DNA of 8,125 bases, from NCBI GenBank assembly GCA_964580995.1, contig CAZOMV010000152.1:1-8125 (forward strand). The letters run 5' to 3'. The translations under genes and the position numbers were made by a program. This document shows, one piece after another, positions 1 to 6,953 of this stretch; positions within the stretch are counted from its first letter, which is position 1, and each line of letters starts with the position of its first letter. The DNA comes from JAKJEP01 sp964580995 (GTDB lineage Bacteria > Planctomycetota > Phycisphaerae > Sedimentisphaerales > SM23-30). Under the pieces are notes generated by a model. The model made no database searches. It was not told the DNA's origin and saw only the letters and a list, made by a program, of their open reading frames with translations.

Positions 1-84
1 CCAAAAATGCCCATACATCTTACCCATATTCCTCAAATTAACCCGGTTATCGGACGTCATTCAAACCATTCACCCACGTAAATT

Positions 85-197
85 AAGCACTTACAGCAAT
101 TTCCCGTAACAAAAAATAACCACTTACAACGATTTCCTAAAACCTAAAATAAAGACTTATAGCATTTCTACAAAACCAAAAATAAGCACTTACAGCA
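85..197. repeat. Degenerate 33-bp tandem repeat, about 3.4 copies
   Basis: Four units begin at 85, 118, 151 and 184, exactly 33 bp apart. Each begins with a version of AAGCACTTACAGC: exact at 85-97 and 184-196, AACCACTTACAAC at 118-130, and AAAGACTTATAGC at 151-163. The first three units end in an A-rich AAAAT, at 117, 150 and 183. Units 1 and 2 agree at about 25 of 33 positions. Unit 4 diverges after about position 197. The period is a multiple of three and one frame reads KHLQQFP/NHLQRFP, but stops interrupt units 2 and 3, so it is not coding now. It could be a decayed coding repeat or a non-coding iteron-like array. No function can be assigned. Confidence 0.75.
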
Positions 198-200
198 GCC

Positions 201-280
201 CGAAGCGACCACCGGGAGCATCGCAATGATTATTGTCCGGTCCATCCTTTTTATGTCACAACGAAGCGACTATCAGAAGC
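201..280. repeat. 19-bp imperfect direct repeat pair
   Basis: Positions 201-219 and 262-280 share CGAAGCGAC followed by a matching tail. Fifteen of 19 bases are identical and all four differences are transitions. The copies start 61 bp apart in sequence with no supported gene. Directly after the 33-bp array and before two hairpins, they make 85-356 a composite repetitive tract, possibly the remnant of a dispersed genomic repeat. That origin is inference. Confidence 0.5.
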
Positions 281-318
281 GTCAAATATCCATTTATCCC
301 CGCGTCGGTAAACAGGGC

Positions 319-356
319 TTCTCGCCCTCGCGGCGCGAGAATGGGCCTTTAGGCCC
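319..356. other. Two adjacent GC-rich stem-loops
   Basis: TTCTCGC (319-325) pairs perfectly with GCGAGAA (335-341) around a 9-nt loop. One base later GGGCCT (343-348) pairs with AGGCCC (351-356) around a 2-nt loop. An alternative GGGC/GCCC pairing (315-318 with 324-327) competes with the first hairpin. No T-tract follows, so neither is a good intrinsic terminator. The arrangement resembles REP/BIME-like elements or the structured end of an upstream transcript. They lie about 65 bp upstream of the predicted -35 of the EIIA promoter. Confidence 0.5.
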
Positions 357-420
357 TTGCCTGCCTCACAGCCATCATCACCCGGAAAGCATAATTCTTT
401 TCACGTTGGACGTAATAATA

Positions 421-449
421 TTGCGATATAATTCCCAGCTTGATACAAT
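421..449 (+). promoter_or_regulatory. Sigma-70-like extended -10 promoter for the EIIA gene
   Basis: TTGCGA (421-426), a 17-nt spacer and TACAAT (444-449) match the housekeeping sigma pattern. The -10 is preceded by TG plus one base (441-443), the classic extended -10. Transcription would start near 456, leaving a leader of about 46 nt before the ATG at 503. A second, overlapping candidate is TTGGAC (406-411) with a perfect TATAAT (427-432), but its 15-nt spacer is short. The two may act together or only one may be real. Confidence 0.5.
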
Positions 450-502
450 AATAATCTTTATGAAAATAACGGATTTGAAAGCATACCTGGAGAAAAGGTA
501 TT

Positions 503-961
503 ATGCGAATCACAGAAATACTTGATATTAAATGTGTTAAAGTTCCACTGGCCGCCCAGGAAAAATTCCAGGCCATTACCGAATTGGTGGACCTCCTCGA
601 CGCCAGAGGCCTACTGGATGACTATGATGCTGTCCTGAAAGCAGTTATGGAACGTGAGGCCATTCGCAGCACCGGCATCGGCCAGGGCTTCGCCATCCCC
701 CACGGCAAGTGCAACGCCGTCAGCAAACTCGTCATGGCCCTGGGTAAAGTCAGCAAACCGATTGATTTCGAAAGTATTGACCAGCATCCAGTTAGCGTAA
801 TTGTTCTCCTGGTCTCCCCCACCGATCAGACCGGCCCCCACATCCAGGCCCTGGCCCGTATCAGCCGCCTGATGACCGATCGCGATTTCCGGGACAAAAT
901 CTGGTCCGCCGAGTCCGCCGACCGTTTATATAAACTCATCCAGGACCACGAATCCGAATAA
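503..961 (+). CDS. PTS EIIA type-2 domain protein (fructose/Ntr family)
   Basis: A stand-alone phosphotransferase-system EIIA domain of 152 aa, the usual size for PtsN-like or fructose-type EIIA proteins. The family accepts a phosphate from HPr on a histidine, then passes it to a sugar permease or acts as a cytoplasmic regulator. The signature GIGQGFAIPHGK (residues 58-69) contains the likely phospho-acceptor His67. The following core (VIVLLVSP, then HIQALARISRL) is also typical. No EIIB, EIIC, HPr or EI lies in the window, so a regulatory role is more likely than direct sugar uptake, but this is inference. The ATG at 503 is preceded by GGAG (489-492) and AAAAGG (492-497), a usable ribosome site. 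A 221-bp spacer separates it from the next gene, which appears to have its own promoter. The family call is secure; the substrate or target is unknown. Confidence 0.9.
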   Translation: MRITEILDIKCVKVPLAAQEKFQAITELVDLLDARGLLDDYDAVLKAVMEREAIRSTGIGQGFAIPHGKCNAVSKLVMALGKVSKPIDFESIDQHPVSVIVLLVSPTDQTGPHIQALARISRLMTDRDFRDKIWSAESADRLYKLIQDHESE

Positions 962-1182
962 TATAAATATCTGCCTTTAAAGTATTTATCTCGCATGCCA
1001 GACAGGATGGCTCATCCAGACTTCCCACATTTCCATCGGTACCAGTCTTTCCTAAGAAAAAAACGCAAAAAACACCGTTATCAGCCCCTGTATTGCCGAT
1101 AGTAATCTAATGAATCGTCCTATAACGTGGTTTTGAATTACTTGATATAAACGCGAAAGACATCGGTCATATTGATCGTAAT
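962..1182. other. AT-rich intergenic spacer with weak inverted repeats
   Basis: No gene is seen here. ATAAATA (963-969) can pair with TATTTAT (983-989), and GGATG (1005-1009) with CATCC (1013-1017) around a 3-nt loop. Neither is followed by a T-tract, so there is no convincing terminator after the EIIA gene. A-rich runs occur at about 1055-1072. The 3' end holds the candidate promoter for the next gene. Confidence 0.5.
1143..1151 (+). promoter_or_regulatory. Possible extended -10 element upstream of the exported-protein gene
   Basis: TGA followed by TATAAA (1143-1151) forms an extended -10. No good -35 stands 16-18 nt upstream (TAACGT at 1123-1128 is poor), which extended -10 promoters can tolerate. 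Transcription would start near 1158, giving a leader of about 25 nt. The motif shares CTTGATAYAA with the EIIA promoter -10 region (440-449 against 1141-1150). Confidence 0.35.
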
Positions 1183-3927
1183 ATGTTTTCATATAACAAA
1201 TTATCGACATTCTGCCGTCTCGTAATTTGCTCCCTGATCGCTCAGGCTGCTCTTCTGCCCCCCCCTGCCTCAGCGGAAAATAGCAAGCCAGAACTCATCG
1301 CTAGCGAAATTATGTCCGGCCAGCGGGTCATGCACACCTTCGATTTTGAGGAAAGGGACGAAAATTATCTCGATCTTCCCATGTTCTGGGACATGGTGCA
1401 GTCCCGCCGGGGCTTCCCCCATTATGCCGAGGGTAAGCTCGATAGCCGCATAAGTCACGGCGGCAGCTATAGTTTCATGTTTATCTCGGAAGGCGGCAGC
1501 ATCGGCTTTGAACATGACAGCCGCAGCCGAAATCCCCGCCGCATAAAGATCAAGCCCGGCTGTGACTTCCAGGTTACCGGTTTTATTCACCTGGAAAACA
1601 CCGAAACCAGCCGCGCCCGGATTAGTTGTGCCTTCGCGGACCGGCTGGGCCGAATTATTCCGGAAAGCTATTATTTCTCGAAACTTATCGCAAAAGAAGA
1701 TCAGGACTCGGATGGCTGGGCACCGGTAGAAGTGTATGCTCCGGGAAACTTTCCCGATGCCCAGTATATCAGTATCGGCCTTTGGCTGCTCCAGGAGGAA
1801 CAATGGAATAATGACGTTATAACTGACTCGTACATCTATCGTTACGATGTTAAAGCCCTCGCCTGGTTTGATGATATCACGGCGTATCAACTGCCTCGCG
1901 TTATCTTACACACTGATAAATTGGGTAATGTATTTGACAGCCGCGATCCGGTCGAGCTTCTCGTGGAGGTCGAGGGTGTAAATTCACTCGATTATGAGGT
2001 CTGGCTGAGAGTCTATGATGCCGTCGAAAGCATATTAAGCGAGGAAAAATGGTTAATTTCCGGGGTGGGCGCCGAAGAAAATACTCGTAAAATGACCTTG
2101 CCGGATATTCCTGCCGGTCGGTATCGTGCCGAATTGCAAATCCGTTCCGGCAATAAAGTTATCGCTACCCGAACGGTGGTATTCAGCAAAATAGGTGTTA
2201 CCCAGGGGGAAAGTGCTGCCAGCGGGAATCACTTTGGACTGATGGTTCTGGATGACGATGCCGGCGATTGGCCCACCGTGCTGCGTTTGACCCAGCTAAG
2301 CAACGCCAAAATGATTAAATTGCCGATCTGGAAGCGAGCCGGAACAGCCAAGGCAACTGCAGCCGCCGAGGAAAGCCTGGACAATAAGTTGATTCAGTTG
2401 CAGCAGAGTAATATCGAAACAATTGCTACTTTTTCGGAAGTACCGGAAGAACTGGCGGCAAAACTGGTTTATGGCCAGCGGAGCCTGCTCGATTTGTTCT
2501 GTCGGGACACGGGAGACTGGCTCCCGCAGGTTGCAGTGGTTTTGGCACAATATGCCCGGCAGGTCCCGTTCTGGCAGATAGGGGCTGATGTTTTTGATGA
2601 GGAAGTCAGTTGGGACCCGCGGATCAAATATGTTCTTGCCACCTTGTATGCAGAGTTTGAAAAATTAATACGCAATCCGATTTTGTCCGCACCCATACCG
2701 GGAATGCTGCAAGTGAACCGGGAGCAGGTCGGCAGTTCCTATGTTTCGGTGTCGATTCCCAACCTGATCGTACCGGAGCAGATCCCCGAATATATCGGTG
2801 AATTTCGAAAAAGGGGCTTGGACCATATCTGGGCCGTGCTGGAGCCCCTAGCGGGCAACTGCTACAGCCGGGAAAACCGACTGATTGATTTTGCCAAGCG
2901 TATCGCGTATGCCAAGAGCTCGGATGCGGAAGCGGTATTCATCAATCATCCATGGAATGAAAAGGAATATAACGCCAGGCTGGTAACGGAGCCGACAGAA
3001 TTGTTTCTGATCTATCGCACCCTGACCGATCAATTCGGCGGCACCCGCTATCTGGGAGAATTTGAACTGGCGTCAGGTGTTCCGGTTTTAGTTTTTGACC
3101 GTGATGGGCAGGGATGTCTGTTTACCTGGAATACGAATTATCATCCGGAAGCACCGGCGTCGCAGAGCGAATTTGAATTATATCTGGGCAAAACACCCGT
3201 ACAGATTGATTTGTTCGGCAATTCAAATCCCCTGCCCATGGAAAACGGCGTCGGGCGAATCCGATTGACCGATTGGCCGGTTTTTCTCTCCGGGGTGGAC
3301 AGCCGGGTGGCCATGTTGCGAGCCAGCATGAAATGGACACCGGCAATTGTCGATGCCAATGTAGCCCGCCAGAAGGTACAACTGAGTTTTGTGAATCCCT
3401 TTCGGATTCCCATTTCGGGCCGCCTGCGATTCCAACTCGATGAATCCCAATTGAACTGGGGTGTGGATCCGGTGGTATTTAATTTCTCGCTCCAGCCCAA
3501 CCAGTTGTTTCAGCAGGAAATTTATCTTAAATTGCCCCGCAATGAAATCAGCGGCAGAAAAGAATTAACCGCCGTTATTACGATTGATGCGGACCGGGCC
3601 TACTCGTTTTCCATGCCGGTTCCCTTTGAAATTGAGCTACAGGGGATCAATGTGAGTATTTTTGCCCGCCGGATCAACCAAAAGGATCTGCTTATTCAGC
3701 AGGTAGTTACCAACAATAGTGAAGCGGATACCAATCTGACCAGTTTCATTGATTTTCCGGATGGCGATCATCAGGAACGTTCCATACAGAAATTGGCGCC
3801 CGGTTCGTCCACGACGAAAAGTTTTGTTTTTCCCAATGCGGAGAAATGGGTGGGAAATTATATCCGTATCGGGCTGCAGGATCCGCAGGGCAGCCGGCGA
3901 GTGAACCATCAGATCGAAATTAATTAA
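1183..3927 (+). CDS. Exported multidomain beta-rich protein with glycosidase-like (GH-A-like) core
   Basis: A 914-aa secreted protein that I cannot place in a named family. Residues 1-31 form a signal peptide: basic N-region, hydrophobic LVICSLIAQAALL (13-25), then ASA before E32. There is no lipobox. Residues about 50-235 look like a jelly-roll carbohydrate-binding domain ending in WFDDI (228-232). About 240-337 is an Ig-like beta domain. About 350-590 looks like a TIM barrel. The barrel has WQIGAD (464-469), where clan GH-A glycosidases usually have the acid/base NE, and a later Glu554 in IWAVLEPL that could sit near the nucleophile position. About 665-705 resembles the accessory beta-sandwich of such enzymes (DLFGN 676-680). 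The C-terminal ~200 residues look like two NEW3/Ig-type domains. The missing NE suggests a glycan-binding pseudo-enzyme or a divergent enzyme. ATG 1183 is the only start between an in-frame stop at 1123 and the signal peptide; it has no clear Shine-Dalgarno. The next gene follows after 13 nt. Confidence 0.75.
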   Translation: MFSYNKLSTFCRLVICSLIAQAALLPPPASAENSKPELIASEIMSGQRVMHTFDFEERDENYLDLPMFWDMVQSRRGFPHYAEGKLDSRISHGGSYSFMFISEGGSIGFEHDSRSRNPRRIKIKPGCDFQVTGFIHLENTETSRARISCAFADRLGRIIPESYYFSKLIAKEDQDSDGWAPVEVYAPGNFPDAQYISIGLWLLQEEQWNNDVITDSYIYRYDVKALAWFDDITAYQLPRVILHTDKLGNVFDSRDPVELLVEVEGVNSLDYEVWLRVYDAVESILSEEKWLISGVGAEENTRKMTLPDIPAGRYRAELQIRSGNKVIATRTVVFSKIGVTQGESAASGNHFGLMVLDDDAGDWPTVLRLTQLSNAKMIKLPIWKRAGTAKATAAAEESLDNKLIQLQQSNIETIATFSEVPEELAAKLVYGQRSLLDLFCRDTGDWLPQVAVVLAQYARQVPFWQIGADVFDEEVSWDPRIKYVLATLYAEFEKLIRNPILSAPIPGMLQVNREQVGSSYVSVSIPNLIVPEQIPEYIGEFRKRGLDHIWAVLEPLAGNCYSRENRLIDFAKRIAYAKSSDAEAVFINHPWNEKEYNARLVTEPTELFLIYRTLTDQFGGTRYLGEFELASGVPVLVFDRDGQGCLFTWNTNYHPEAPASQSEFELYLGKTPVQIDLFGNSNPLPMENGVGRIRLTDWPVFLSGVDSRVAMLRASMKWTPAIVDANVARQKVQLSFVNPFRIPISGRLRFQLDESQLNWGVDPVVFNFSLQPNQLFQQEIYLKLPRNEISGRKELTAVITIDADRAYSFSMPVPFEIELQGINVSIFARRINQKDLLIQQVVTNNSEADTNLTSFIDFPDGDHQERSIQKLAPGSSTTKSFVFPNAEKWVGNYIRIGLQDPQGSRRVNHQIEIN

Positions 3928-3940
3928 GGATCGCAGTCGT

Positions 3941-5968
3941 ATGAGTTCAGAAAAAAGTCAGAAAAACATATCGACGCTTCTGGATGGGCAGATGTGGAAA
4001 ACCTGCCTGCCGGTTGTAAAGCAGGCCCTGACCATTCGGTTTACCGAGCAACGACTGCTCCAGCTTTTCGGGGAAGGGAAACTCTATGGTACGGTCCATA
4101 CCTGTATCGGGCAGGAATTCGTTGCGGTGGCGGTGGGCCGGGCGTTGCGGGAAGACGATGTGGTATTTTCCAACCATCGCTGTCACGGCCACTTTCTGGC
4201 TTATGCGGGTGATGTGGAAGGTTTGATCGCGGAAATCATGGGCAAAAGCACGGGGGTATGCGCCGGGCTGGGCGGCAGCCAGCATTTGCATCGGAATCAT
4301 TTTTATTCCAATGGGATCCAGGGAGGGATTGTGCCGGTGGCGGCAGGGCTGGCCCTGGCTCAAAAACAGCGAAACAGCCGCGATATCTCCGTGGTATTTA
4401 TAGGGGACGGTACTTTGGGAGAAGGTGTTGTTTATGAGACGATGAATATTGCCGCCAAATGGAAATTGCCTCTCCTGATGGTGCTGGAAAATAATCTGTA
4501 TGCCCAGTCTACCCCGCAGGCACAGAGCCTTTCCGGCGAAATTTCGGCCCGGTTTCGATCCTTCGGAATCCATACCCGTCACAGCGATAGCTGGAACTGG
4601 CCCAAACTACTTTCGGATATGGCGGAATCGGCGGAGATGGTCCGTTCCAGCGGCCTGCCCATTTTTCATCAGGTGGATACCTATCGGTTAATGGCTCATT
4701 CCAAGGGGGACGATCATCGGGACCAGCAGGAAGTCAGCGAGTATCGGCAGCGCGACCCGCTGGAGATGATCCAAAAGCAAAATGGGGACGATCCCGTTCT
4801 ACGAGATATGACCGGCGAAATCCGGCAGCGTCTGGATCGGGCGGTGGCGCAGGCGGAATCCGCACCTGTTACCGAGCTGGGCGATAGCGGCGAACCGGTT
4901 CTTTCGCAGCCGGTGGATTGGCATCACCTTTCGTTTGAAAAAAAAAAGGTGGCGGCGGCGATTCGTCAGGCACTGGAAGAGGCCCTGGCCCGCAAATCCA
5001 ATGTCATTATTCTCGGCGAGGATATTGAGGATCCCTATGGCGGGGCTTTCAAGGTGACTGCCGGGTTGAGTGAAAAATATCCCGATCGAGTCCGAAATAC
5101 CCCCATCAGCGAGGCAGCCATTACCGGGATCGGCAACGGTCTGGCGCTGGCGGGTCATATCGCCATTGTGGAAATCATGTTCGGTGATTTTTTGACGTTG
5201 GCGGCGGATCAGTGGATCAATCACGCCGCCAAGTTTCAGGGGATGTACAACCATCAGGTCCGGGTTCCTCTGGTGTTACGAACCCCGATGGGAGGGCGGC
5301 GCGGATATGGGCCGACCCATAGCCAGTCACTGGAGAAACATTTTCTGGGTGTGCCGGGTACGGAGGTGCTGTGCCTCCATCATCGGTATTGCCCTTACCT
5401 GCTCTACCGGGACCTGATTACCTCTATTGATAAACCGACGCTGGTGATTGAGAATAAAATGTTGTATGGGCAGTATGCTCATTCGGAGCCGCCCGCCGGT
5501 TATCGTCTTTTCTTCTCTCATCAGCGGTTCCCCACCGCCTGGCTGCGTCCCGAAGGCAGGGCGGATGTAACGATTCTGGCCCTGGGGGCTATGTCGCTGG
5601 AAGCGGAAGCCGCTGCCGAAATTTTATTTCAGCAGCATGAGATTATTGCCGATTTGTTTTTCCCGACCCAATTGTATCCGCTGGATGTGAATTTTCTGGC
5701 CGATAGTCTGGCCATAACCGGCCAATTACTGGTGGTGGAAGAAGGGCAGGGTTTTGTGTCGTTGTCCAGCGAGATCCTCGCGCAGGTGGCGGAACGTTTT
5801 GCCGGGGTTCGCTGCCGCCGGCTGGCTGCCTGGCCCGGCCCGATCCCGGCCTCCCGGCCGCTGGAAGAAAAAGTACTACCGGATGCAAATAGCATAGTTC
5901 GTAACATATTGGAGATGAATGGTGAATGCGGATATAGAAATAACCATACCGCGGGAAACGGTGAATGA
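3941..5968 (+). CDS. Fused E1alpha-E1beta 2-oxoacid dehydrogenase (thiamine diphosphate)
   Basis: One 675-aa polypeptide joins both E1 subunits, which are often separate genes. Such enzymes decarboxylate a 2-oxoacid and transfer the acyl group to an E2 lipoyl arm. Residues about 25-300 are E1alpha: SNHRCHGHFLAYAGD (77-91), the ThDP/Mg motif GDG (155-157) to NN (184-185), and the active-site loop YRLMAHSKGDD (248-258) with His253. Residues about 335-660 are E1beta: LGED (358-361), GGAF (367-370), TPISE (387-391) with the likely ThDP-contacting Glu391, and a C-terminal transketolase domain (WPGP 631-634). The linker holds an A10 run at 4938-4947. AAGGA (3926-3930), overlapping the previous stop, serves ATG 3941. 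The last 50 nt overlap the next gene, which encodes the lipoyl partner. Substrate (pyruvate, branched-chain oxoacid, acetoin or other) cannot be read from the sequence. No E3 or classical E2 gene is in the window. Confidence 0.9.
   Translation: MSSEKSQKNISTLLDGQMWKTCLPVVKQALTIRFTEQRLLQLFGEGKLYGTVHTCIGQEFVAVAVGRALREDDVVFSNHRCHGHFLAYAGDVEGLIAEIMGKSTGVCAGLGGSQHLHRNHFYSNGIQGGIVPVAAGLALAQKQRNSRDISVVFIGDGTLGEGVVYETMNIAAKWKLPLLMVLENNLYAQSTPQAQSLSGEISARFRSFGIHTRHSDSWNWPKLLSDMAESAEMVRSSGLPIFHQVDTYRLMAHSKGDDHRDQQEVSEYRQRDPLEMIQKQNGDDPVLRDMTGEIRQRLDRAVAQAESAPVTELGDSGEPVLSQPVDWHHLSFEKKKVAAAIRQALEEALARKSNVIILGEDIEDPYGGAFKVTAGLSEKYPDRVRNTPISEAAITGIGNGLALAGHIAIVEIMFGDFLTLAADQWINHAAKFQGMYNHQVRVPLVLRTPMGGRRGYGPTHSQSLEKHFLGVPGTEVLCLHHRYCPYLLYRDLITSIDKPTLVIENKMLYGQYAHSEPPAGYRLFFSHQRFPTAWLRPEGRADVTILALGAMSLEAEAAAEILFQQHEIIADLFFPTQLYPLDVNFLADSLAITGQLLVVEEGQGFVSLSSEILAQVAERFAGVRCRRLAAWPGPIPASRPLEEKVLPDANSIVRNILEMNGECGYRNNHTAGNGE
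4938..4949 (+). other. A10 homopolymer followed by GG at the E1alpha/E1beta junction
   Basis: Ten consecutive A residues (4938-4947) followed by GG sit exactly in the linker between the two E1 halves, encoding the run of lysines at 334-336. Reading one base back after the tract meets TGA at 5026-5028; reading one base forward meets TGA at 5055-5057. Slippage in either direction would yield an E1alpha-only protein of roughly 360-367 aa. AAAAGG also resembles a ribosome site, but no ATG follows at a useful distance. Whether slippage occurs is unknown. Confidence 0.5.
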
Positions 5969-6953
5969 TGATTTTGTTACCATTGTGAAATGGTATCATG
6001 CCAGCGGCAGCCAGGTGCAGGCAGGGGAAAGGCTGCTGAGTTTTGAGACCTCCAAGGCAGTCAATGATATTGAAGCGGCGGTGGGAGGGTATCTGGAAAT
6101 TCAGCAGCCGGAAGGTGCCGAGGTGGCCATTGGAGAAGTGGTGGGATACTTACTGGCCCAGCCGGTGAATGGCAGGTCTGTATCAAAGACAGGGCAGTCA
6201 TTGCCGGCAGCGGCGGCCCTAGGACAGCAGTTTTCGCAGAAAGCGCATCTGCGTATCGAACGAGAAGGGATCGATCCGCAGGTGTTTGAAGGGATCGGGC
6301 TGGTGCGGGAGGCGGATGTCATCCGGTTTTTAAATGGTGTGCAAAAGCCGCAGGATACGCAACCGACGGCAACCGCTTCGCCGACGGTTCCGCTCATGGC
6401 GCAATCTATTCAGCCACAAAAGAAAGGCTTGCTTTTCGATGCCCGCAGTTCCGCCCGCGACCGCGGCAAGGGGGTGCTCTGGCTGGCGTGTAATTATTTT
6501 CTTCGCAATTATCTGCTGGGCAATTTGGTCCGCTGGGCGCCGCGGGGGGTGATTCTCTGGCTGCACCGGATGCGCGGCGTCCGGATGGGCAAAGATTGCT
6601 TTGTAGATCCTACTGCCCTGCTGGAAACCGCCTATCCCGAAAAAATTACCCTCGGTAATGACGTGCGTATCACGGCCCACGCTGTCATTATGGCCCATAT
6701 CAAAGGACCGCACTATTTGCGGCAGACGGGCATCGCGCCATCAGTTATCAAACCCGTCGTGTTCGAAGATCATTGTTTTATCGGGGTTAATTCCGTAATT
6801 ATGCCCGGTGTCACCGTCGGCAAGGCTGCGATTGTCGCCAGCGGTGCAGTGGTAGTGAATAATGTTCCGGCGTACAGTATAGTGGCGGGCAATCCTGCCA
6901 GAGTGATTAAACGCTTTCCTCATCCAGAAGAAGGGGAAATGAATCATGATTAG
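5919..6953 (+). CDS. Lipoyl domain / E3-binding-like domain / hexapeptide acyltransferase fusion (atypical E2)
   Basis: A 344-aa, E2-like protein whose catalytic part is not the E2 type. Residues about 5-80 are a lipoyl domain with Lys46 in FETSKAVNDIEA as the attachment site. About 98-139 resemble a peripheral subunit-binding domain (REGIDPQVFEGIGLVREADVI), though the usual GTGxxGR turn is altered. Pro/Ala/Thr/Gln-rich linkers (about 140-168) separate the domains, as in E2 proteins. A hydrophobic, basic stretch (185-222) leads into a left-handed beta-helix acyltransferase (222-332), with candidate catalytic His260, or alternatively His254, and the closing pattern SIVAGNPARVIKRF (320-333). 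The E2 CAT-fold motif HxxxDG is absent. The relatives of this helix acetylate sugars from acyl-CoA. Here the acyl donor may be lipoamide charged by the E1 encoded upstream (inference). GGAG (5911-5914) serves ATG 5919, or GTG 5922 at better spacing. The gene overlaps E1 by 50 nt and the deacetylase by 8 nt. Confidence 0.85.
   Translation: MVNADIEITIPRETVNDDFVTIVKWYHASGSQVQAGERLLSFETSKAVNDIEAAVGGYLEIQQPEGAEVAIGEVVGYLLAQPVNGRSVSKTGQSLPAAAALGQQFSQKAHLRIEREGIDPQVFEGIGLVREADVIRFLNGVQKPQDTQPTATASPTVPLMAQSIQPQKKGLLFDARSSARDRGKGVLWLACNYFLRNYLLGNLVRWAPRGVILWLHRMRGVRMGKDCFVDPTALLETAYPEKITLGNDVRITAHAVIMAHIKGPHYLRQTGIAPSVIKPVVFEDHCFIGVNSVIMPGVTVGKAAIVASGAVVVNNVPAYSIVAGNPARVIKRFPHPEEGEMNHD

Noticed and set aside
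85..197. CRISPR array, suggested by the regular 33-bp spacing
   Set aside because: The units are tandem with no unique spacers, no conserved palindromic repeat and no cas gene nearby.
226..525. A 99-codon open frame on the + strand across the upstream spacer
   Set aside because: It covers the repeats, hairpins and promoter, overlaps the EIIA start, has no recognisable domain and has the composition of translated spacer DNA.
517..532. A third copy of the CTTGATAT promoter-like motif
   Set aside because: It falls inside codons 6-10 of the EIIA gene, has no matching -35, and is best explained by the encoded protein sequence.
963..1017. Intrinsic terminator after the EIIA gene
   Set aside because: The two inverted repeats are short or AT-only and neither is followed by a T-tract.
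1270..1890. A 206-codon open frame on the - strand
   Set aside because: It is antisense to the well-supported exported protein, lacks a ribosome site and has no recognisable family.
3947..4582. A 211-codon open frame on the - strand
   Set aside because: It is antisense to the conserved E1alpha domain and follows from the base composition of that gene.
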